Below, in pieces: positions 57,480 through 64,000 of a DNA stretch of 64,000 nt. Both the position numbers and the translations under genes were made by a program. Under the pieces are notes generated by a model, which was given only the letters and a program-made list of their open reading frames with translations, did not search any database and was not told the origin of the DNA. The stretch is from Desmodus rotundus (lineage: Eukaryota; Chordata; Mammalia; Chiroptera; Phyllostomidae): NCBI RefSeq assembly GCF_022682495.2, contig NC_071390.1, positions 155,720,583 to 155,784,582 on the forward strand. Reading direction: 5' to 3'. Each line of letters begins with the position of its first letter. The stretch's first letter is position 1.

Positions 57480-58045
57480 AACATAAGTCAGATCACATCA
57501 GAGATGTGATGCTCCGGACCCTCCAATGGCTGCCCCTCCTCACACAGAGATGGAAACCCGCAGTCCGCAGCTTGCTGACTGTTCTGGTCTCTGGCCACTT
57601 CTCAGTCATGTATGTCCTAACACGTCCTGCTGCCCACCCACCACTGCCTGCACTACCCCCACCTCAGTGCCCACGCCCCCCTACCTCACCGTTCCTCAGG
57701 CAAGCCAAACACACTCGCTCCTCAGCTGCTTCGCATTTGCCGTTCCCCCACAAAACCACAGGCCTCGGATTAAATGTTATCTCCTTAGAGAGGCCTTCTG
57801 GGCTGCCTGTACAAGCTGGTACTTTCCCCCCCTGCATGGCTCTCAAACCCTATCATTTTCTCTTCTTAGCACTTACATTATCGACTTACATTATACTTCT
57901 CTACTGATGTATATACACTTACGTATTGCCTGTGTCTCTCAACTAAGTGTGAGCTCATTAGGATAGGAAATCTGTTTTGTTCACCGCCTGTTCATAAAAC
58001 CACACCTGACACAGAGTAGCTGCTCAGTAAATACGTGCTGACCGG
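57480..58045 (+). repeat. L2 LINE 3' region, long sense copy
   Basis: agatcacatcagagatgtga, ctccaatggctgcccctcct, cttcgcatttgccgttcccc, taaatgttatctccttagag, aggccttctgggctgcctgt, agtgtgagctcattaggata and gagtagctgctcagtaaata give an almost complete L2 3' region. The 133- and 146-codon frames overlapping here are by-products of this repeat. Confidence 0.85.
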
Positions 58046-59070
58046 ATGGACACCTATGCCTGCTTCACGAGGCAGTTTTAAACTTCTGCGATGTGTAAGT
58101 CAATACTATTCTATAGACAAATACGGGAACTCTGTTAAAAAAAAAGGCATAAAAAAGAAACACTGGGGGTGTCACAAACACCAACACCAAAAGTACAAGT
58201 TGTTTGGACATCCAAATTTTGTCTTAGCTTAGATTCAGGGTGGGTTCATGAATGACGGAAATGAATTTCATGGGTCCAGATTATTTTTAACTCAAAAGCT
58301 TCATGGAGTATCAAAAAGGATATGAGAATGACAGAATCAAAGGCTATTGTTGGATGTTTCTTTCTGATGTCCACCAGGGTTGTAGTCCATGACGCGTAAA
58401 AAATCCACCAGACCCAGAGATCTCCACACACAGGTGGGAGGAGGATCCTTGGCTTCATGCTTCTACCCACCTGCTTCCGGAAAAGTCGTGTGAGTCCCAG
58501 AAACACTTTATTCCTGTGCATAGATAGGACACTCACCGTGCTTATCATCAAGCCGCATCGTCCAGGACTGATGTCCAGGTCTCCACACTGAAATGAGTGC
58601 TACGTCTTTCTAACACAGTGTCTTCTTCCCCCGTCATCTGCACCTCAGGATCCAGGGACTTCCTTCTTATGTGCACTTGGGGGCTTCCGGGGGCTGATCC
58701 GGCCTACCAGAGCACAAAGCTGACGACCACTTCGAAAACACACCTAGAGAACACGAAATCCCATGGCTTAAGCAAAGGACTAGATTAAGTAAACGACTGA
58801 AATAATCAAAACAAAAAAACGCTCAACCAAAAAGTCCTGCCATTCTCATTAATACTCATAGGTTTAACATAAGTCTTACCTTAACATAGGTTTTGCCAGA
58901 GTAGGAAGCAGGTGCGAAGTAACGTGGACCAAGTCAGTAGGAGGGAGGTGGGTTACTTTGGGACTTACCACCACCCATGTTTAAACTGAGGCTGACATGC
59001 TGCAGCCTGCCATTGTGCTATTGTTACATTAATGTTTTACATATGTTATTAGTCCCTGAAACCTGGATCT
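58046..59070. other. Unique DNA, no feature seen
   Basis: No repeat, RNA gene or exon was recognised. Confidence 0.3.
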
Positions 59071-59085
59071 TAAGAAATGTTGTTG

Positions 59086-59154
59086 ATTCCAGGGGAGGGG
59101 CACAAGGGGGCTAAATGGTAATGGAAAAAAGACAATAAAATTTTTTTGAAAAAA
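59086..59154 (+). mobile_element. 69-bp L1 3' end insertion with TSD
   Basis: ggctaaatggtaatggaaaa and agacaataaaattttttt are the extreme bat L1 3' end. The duplication aagaaatgttgttg (59072-59085) / aagaaattttgttg (59155-59168) matches at 13 of 14 positions. Confidence 0.85.
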
Positions 59155-59199
59155 AAGAAATTTTGTTGTCATGTTTTTCTGCCCAGAACATTCTTCTCC

Positions 59200-59530
59200 T
59201 CTGTACTCCAAATAATTCCTACCCACATTGCAGGTCTCGGCCTCCCTTTCAATGAGTCCCACAGGCCCCCCTTGACTCCTTTCCCACACCCCAAGAGGTG
59301 CCCTACTGCCCCCTCCCATGCAGTCTCAGGAAACCTGTACTTTTCCTTTAGTGCTCTTAACTCATCCGTAATCAACGTGCAGCATTTACCTGTTCAATGT
59401 CTGTCTCCCTCACTAGACCTCAGAGAAGCTCCAAGTGGGCAGGAGCCATGTTTTATCGCTCTCTGCTGTATCCCCAGCATTTCACGTGGGTAAGTGTGCA
59501 GGCAATGTATGAATAAAGGGATGAATGCAT
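59200..59530 (+). repeat. L2 LINE 3' end
   Basis: tgtctccctcactagacctc, agagaagctccaagtgggca, ggagccatgttttatcgctc, tctgctgtatccccagcatt and tgtatgaataaagggatgaa are the L2 3' tail. The pyrimidine-rich part before 59390 is a weaker continuation. Confidence 0.7.
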
Positions 59531-60724
59531 GGAGCACATCCTACAGTACATGTCGACACTACCATAGATACTTGCACCAGCCCCGCTTTGTTAGGATCAT
59601 AGGTCCCCTGCACAGGCAAAAGCAGTGAGACTTGGAGGAAGATGTGAGTCATTTTCTCAAGGTTCCCATTCCCAAACCTCCCTAATGAGATCATTCAATC
59701 CTTGCAGGTGCACAGACAGGGTCAGGAATCTTGGGCTTGAATTCTGATCAACATACAACCTTAAAATTTTTGAAACATTAGTAGGAATGGTAGAAGTCTG
59801 GTCAAACATGATTCCAAAACCTTCAATTAAACAATAAACAAACACACAGCAACCAAAAAGAAAAACCCAAGCAGTGCTTTTCAATGCCAAATGCAGCAAT
59901 GCCCTTGGCATTGGGCCACTGCCCCACATCTCAGAGGTAAGAATTCCTTAGGCACCAGGAGAACTGGCAGCCTTGGGAGCATCAGGAAGCAGCAGCTCCC
60001 GGGGAAACCACGGCCACTGATGAAAATGAGAGTCCGCCGAGGGGCGTCTTGGGCACTGGGTATCAACTACAAAGAGTCAACGCAGGAGAAAAAAACATGG
60101 GGTCTGTATCTGACATCCAAGTTGTGGGGCTCACTTTGAGGGTTCCAAGAACTATTGGCTAGGTGAGGTGTTTTCAGGGCAAGAGACTGCAGGGCAAGTG
60201 AGAGTAAGAACAGGAAGGCTAAACGGAGGGACGCTGTTGGGACTTCATTTGTAACTGAAAGGTGATGTGCTTGGTAACCTTTGGATAATGCCACTGCATT
60301 TCAGGCATAAAGAGAAGGAAAGAAGAAGAAAGTTCAGAAGGTTATGAGTACAGAGTGAGAAGATTCTGGCGTGTAAAAAAGTCCCCCTTTTGGGAAGAGA
60401 GAGACGGCATTAGAGTCACCACTATGGGCTGCAAATGCCACAAGGAGCAGGAACTGATGAGTAAGCGCCAAAGCAGCAGTCACATAGCATGACAATGCCG
60501 CCTGGAATGTCAAAGGCTTGGAAGTTTTCCTAAGCCTTCTTTAATCTCCCGGGAGATATTTTTCCCCATAGAAATGCATCTTTAATTTTGTAATGAAAAT
60601 CAAGAGGCAAACAGATTTGAATTTACAGCCAACTGACGAAAAGATATCTATTCCATTAGTGCATGGACGTCTGTATTTATAAAAAGAAGGGGTTCTAGAT
60701 GTTTAGCCTCTGAGGAAACTGTCT
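59531..60724. other. Unique DNA, no feature seen
   Basis: No repeat was assigned. Frames near 59657-60139 are open on both strands and are not supported. Confidence 0.3.
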
Positions 60725-61330
60725 TCAATTCATTCATTCACCAAATGCTTATTTGAGCCAGGCACCAGTTTAGGTGCTGGGAACACAGCAGAATAAAGCT
60801 CTCTGCCTCTGTGGGGTTTACATCCTAGTGAGGAGAGGCACCCCACAGACAAAGGAAGCAAGCAGAAGGAGGTATTAGTTACACCGTCTTTGGAGAGCAA
60901 TCAGGGAGGGTGGTGAGTGTGGGGGCAGTGCAGGACTCACTGAGAAGGTAAAATTTTGATATGTCACTCAGGGATATGCTCTCACTGAACATTTAATCAC
61001 AGACTTAAAGAAGCTGAGGGAGCAAGTCACGTGCATCCGGAGGGCAGAAAGGTCTAGGCAGAGGGAAGAGCAGGATGAGATGGGGATGCTCCTCACCGGC
61101 CCCCAAAACAGCAAGCCTGGTGTGGATGGAGTGGGCTGAGCACCAGAGGGTGAGATCAGGGAGCAGGGGTGAGAGGGGTGGGGCTAATCAGGGTCTTTGC
61201 AGGCCTGAGTGACTGGGGAAAACCGTGCCAATCTGCACAGAGAAGTGACACGACCCGACTTCTCTTTAAAGACCATCACTGTGGCTGCGGCAGCACAGGC
61301 GTGGGACGTATTTGACCTGACGCCCCCGAA
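60725..61330 (-). repeat. L2 LINE 3' region, antisense
   Basis: attcattcattcaccaaatg, agccaggcaccagtttaggt, gctgggaacacagcagaata, tctaggcagagggaagagca, cagagaagtgacacgaccc and accatcactgtggctgcgg follow the antisense L2 for about 600 bp. Confidence 0.8.
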
Positions 61331-62149
61331 GTAGATTGAGACTGGAACTCCCAAAGAGTTCCTACCTGTCTGCCAACTCAGCTTCAAAATTCCCACTGCG
61401 ATTTTCAAAACTAGGCTGAGAGGTCATTTGGCACAACTGCTGAAAACAGCAATTGTGTCATTTTAAATACATTGCGGAGACACACAGGGAAGTACAGGAT
61501 GGAACAGAGCTGCCGCCCCACAGTAAGTCGCTTACACACGTGTCTGAGTCTATGGCTTCTGGACCACACCTAGAACTCAATTTCGGTCCGGTCAGATGTT
61601 GGGTCTGGTCAGTGGCCGAGGGGAACCTGGAGCAGACAAAAGGAAAAAACAGAACTGCCCCTGGCCCGAACCCTAAAATTCCGTCCTGATGAAGGAACTA
61701 GGGACCAGTGCCCCAGACTGAAGTATGCCCTGTCTGCCAGCACCTGAGCACCTACTCTGGTGTTTGATGGAGATTCCAGGACAATGATTTCATATATTGA
61801 GTCCCACTGACCCCACAAGTCATTAAAACGTCCCTGAAGACCTTCCCACATATCTGCAAACAGCAAACATCAGAGGTCTCTGTCACAGAGAGAAGGGAAG
61901 GCTGGGAGAAGAGACCCTTCCAAAAGGAACTAACTCTGAGGGGTGACAAGGAGGGGACAGGGGAGGGGCAGGCAGTGTGCGGCGGCTGAGTCCTGGCTGG
62001 GACCCCCGTCTGTCCATTTCTGTGTCCCTGGCGTCGGGACCCTGACTAATGAGATAACATGCACGCACCCAGGCACTCAACCAGGCTGGCTCTCTCCCCT
62101 CTCCTTCAGTCATCCCATCATCTTTCACAAAGGCGGGAGGAGAAAAGCA
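61331..62149. other. Unique DNA, no feature seen
   Basis: No repeat family, RNA gene or exon was recognised. Confidence 0.3.
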
Positions 62150-62395
62150 GGCTTTAGACGAGTTGTATGATATGACTCCACTTTTGCTAAACATACGCAC
62201 CCACACACGTGCACACATTAAAAAAGAACATCCAGAGGAATGTGTTTACAGTCACGATCTCTGGGTAGTGGCACTCGGGGTAATGATTTTCGTTGTTGTG
62301 TGTCTGTATTTTTCCTTACCCGCAATGAACACAGATTGCTCATGTTTTTTTAGAGGCAGAGAAATATGTATTACATTATAGAAAGGTTTCCCATT
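62150..62395 (+). mobile_element. Old L1M-type 3' UTR fragment
   Basis: atatgactccacttttgcta, cgatctctgggtagtggcac, tgtctgtatttttccttacc and gcaatgaacacagattgctc fit an old L1 3' UTR. Confidence 0.5.
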
Positions 62396-62949
62396 CTAGT
62401 GGTTTACATGAAAAAGAAGGCCCTGATAGCTAATGTTTTGTCATCTGAACTTGCCAGAAAGTTGTCATCGCAAGGAAGGCAGCTTGGGTGTGGAACGCAC
62501 GGCCAGCACATCGCCCAGCCCACGGTCTGGCTGGAGGAAGGCATGGACCCTAGGGATCAGAGCGTGTCTGCCGCACCCCCTCAAGGAAGTGTGCTATGAG
62601 CACCCTGTTGCTTAATTATAAGCTTGCCAGTCAAAACACTTCAAATCAAGTGACTGGATTTTTGGAGGGGTTCCACTGCCAAGGAAATGACTCCTTGCTG
62701 TCTCTGTCTAGCGGGATACAGAAAAGTCTAGGATCGGTGATTGCTGCATTTTGCTTTCCATTTCCCCTTTTTTCTAACTGGGACTTTTTACTGCGTTCTT
62801 CTTCTTTTGCCACCATTATTATATGCTGGGTATTTTGGAGATGGTAAGTTATGGGGTTGCCAGTCTGTAAACAGCCACATTTGAACTTGACTTAGAGGAA
62901 AAGGCATTGCCCAGAAATGCTACCCTTGGAACTGCATGTAATAACTGGA
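62396..62949. other. Unique DNA, no feature seen
   Basis: Nothing was recognised before the probable LTR. Confidence 0.3.
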
Positions 62950-63620
62950 TGTAACATTAGGTTGTTTTGAGGTAGGTTAGTAAAAAACTAGGCAAGTTCC
63001 CTGGCAAGTGGAATGAAGAAACTGAGCTGAATGGCTAAACAAATGGCCAGAATGGCTGAGCAATTAACAGCCAGCGAATAAGTCATAAGACCCTATCCTT
63101 TGTAAATGAAGATGCCTAAGAGCAGATGGTTTAAAATCGCCATGGTCAGGAAGGTAAATAACAAACGCCAATTAGAGCCAGGCTAATCCAAGATAGAAAC
63201 TGACCGGAAACAACCCCAAAGCTCATTAGACCATCACTTTAACGAAAACTGACACCACAAGTAGAAGGGGGGCAAAGGGGGACAAGCACCAAGACACTTC
63301 CAGAAAGGACCATATTAGAACAAGACCTCCCTTCCTAACCGAAGGCAGAGTCAGAATTTGGCACCACTAAGCTCGGAGATACCCTCCCACCTTGCAAACA
63401 CATAAAACCCCGAGAACTCACTGGCCACACGTACACCTCACCTGTGAGCTGGTCCACATCCACTCAGACGCGAACTTTTCACTTCTTTCATGGCAGCGCC
63501 CGCGCGCTGGCCTCTCTCTTATTCTCTACCAGAATGATACTTGCTTTGCTCTCACTTTCACCTGGACTCGTGTCTTGAAACTTTTCCTGCAAGATTCAAG
63601 AACTTGGAGATCACCTGACA
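62950..63620 (+). mobile_element. Probable gammaretrovirus-like solo LTR
   Basis: Begins with tgtaacattagg and ends near gagatcacctgaca, giving TG...CA-style ends about 670 bp apart. It has a U3-like AC-rich body, a TATA-like cacataaaacccc at about 63398, and a T/C-rich region with ctcttattctctacc downstream. A tgaaacttttcctgcaagat block lies near the 3' end, as in ERV1 LTRs. No primer-binding site or gag follows, and no clear flanking duplication was found. Confidence 0.45.
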
Positions 63621-64000
63621 TGAGTCAGGTCCCAGACCGTGCCCAGGCAGGGCCAGTGCCCTGTGCGGTAGCAGTCCAGTAACAGTTTTTCTCAGACGGA
63701 GTATGTGTGACTGTGTTTTGGTTGAACACGGGACAGTTATGATAAAGGTATGCATTCTTGTGATGGTATGATGTGTATATAAGGCCATCAAGGGACGGAC
63801 TGACCTCGTGGAATTCCCTGGTAACTCCAGTGACAACTATCTCATCCCTCTTCTCCTGGGAACACACTCTCTGCCACTGGTTACAGGAAAGCATCAGACC
63901 CGGATCAACCAATCATAATATCCATCCTTTGGCAACAGAGATTGATTGGTCCAAGGGGTGGGCACATGTCCCAGGGTAAAGCAAATCAGCATCCTTGCCT
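63621..64000. other. Unique DNA to window end
   Basis: No repeat was recognised. The short frames here overlap on both strands and are unsupported. Confidence 0.3.

Noticed and set aside
57506..57966. Overlapping 133- and 146-codon forward frames
   Set aside because: Both fall inside a long sense L2 3' region and simply read through its pyrimidine-rich consensus.
1..64000. A novel multi-gene biological system
   Set aside because: No gene cluster, conserved protein family or RNA system is visible. The organised signals are nested mobile elements and possible regulatory DNA.

Overview
This is mammalian nuclear DNA from a bat (Chiroptera). The lineage call rests on five clear tRNA-derived VES SINEs, with short A-box and B-box motifs, a pyrimidine-rich 3' part and an A-rich tail. 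It is supported by bat-type L1 3' ends, a short hAT element and two mariner-type insertions of the kind known from vesper-bat relatives. MIR, L2, MER5-like and MaLR (MLT1/MST-type) copies are shared with other placental mammals. I cannot fix the family or species, although a yangochiropteran bat fits best.

The window looks intergenic or intronic. No complete protein-coding gene, rRNA, functional tRNA, CRISPR array or operon is visible. The open frames are short, occur in both strands at similar sizes, and mostly lie in repeats or GC-rich unique DNA. The only piece with a plausible coding-exon shape is a 61-nt segment at 141-201 (+), flanked by good acceptor and donor sites.

Layout. 0-5 kb: candidate exon, a MIR, a probable retroviral LTR (about 1.2-2.1 kb), L2 pieces and a young 5'-truncated L1 with target-site duplication (TSD). 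5-11 kb: GC-rich unique block, two converging L1 3' ends, a perfect 40-bp TG/CA palindrome, then about 2 kb of AT-rich unique DNA resembling conserved non-coding sequence. 11-20 kb: VES copies, a hAT-Charlie element split by a MaLR LTR, L2, MER5-like pieces and two oppositely oriented MLT1-like LTRs. 20-29 kb: L2, a 95-bp L1 insertion with a perfect 15-bp TSD, VES, and a MIR split by an unassigned inverted-repeat element. 30-31.8 kb: an old antisense LINE (L1M/HAL1-like). 33-34.6 kb: unique DNA with a paired TAAT inverted repeat. 36.1-37.7 kb: an L1 carrying two separate mariner-type insertions. 38 kb: a MIR split by a VES SINE. 40.5-41.1 kb: an unrecognised GC-rich block with decayed frames. 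46.7-50.4 kb: a long antisense L2 interrupted by a MaLR LTR, an L1, a twin-primed (5'-inverted) L1 and a SINE. 50.4-53.5 kb: a VES with an internal tandem duplication, MaLR LTRs, and a 191-bp hAT element with an 8-bp TSD. 53.6-64 kb: L2, MIR and L1 pieces and a probable ERV LTR at 62.95-63.62 kb.

There is no gene system to assemble. The readable content is a stratigraphy of mobile DNA: ancient L2/MIR/MaLR, then L1 and old hAT-Charlie, then bat-era VES, L1, hAT and mariner copies nested inside them. Family names were assigned from memory of consensus sequences and boundaries by eye, so edges carry an error of roughly 10-40 bp unless a TSD is stated.
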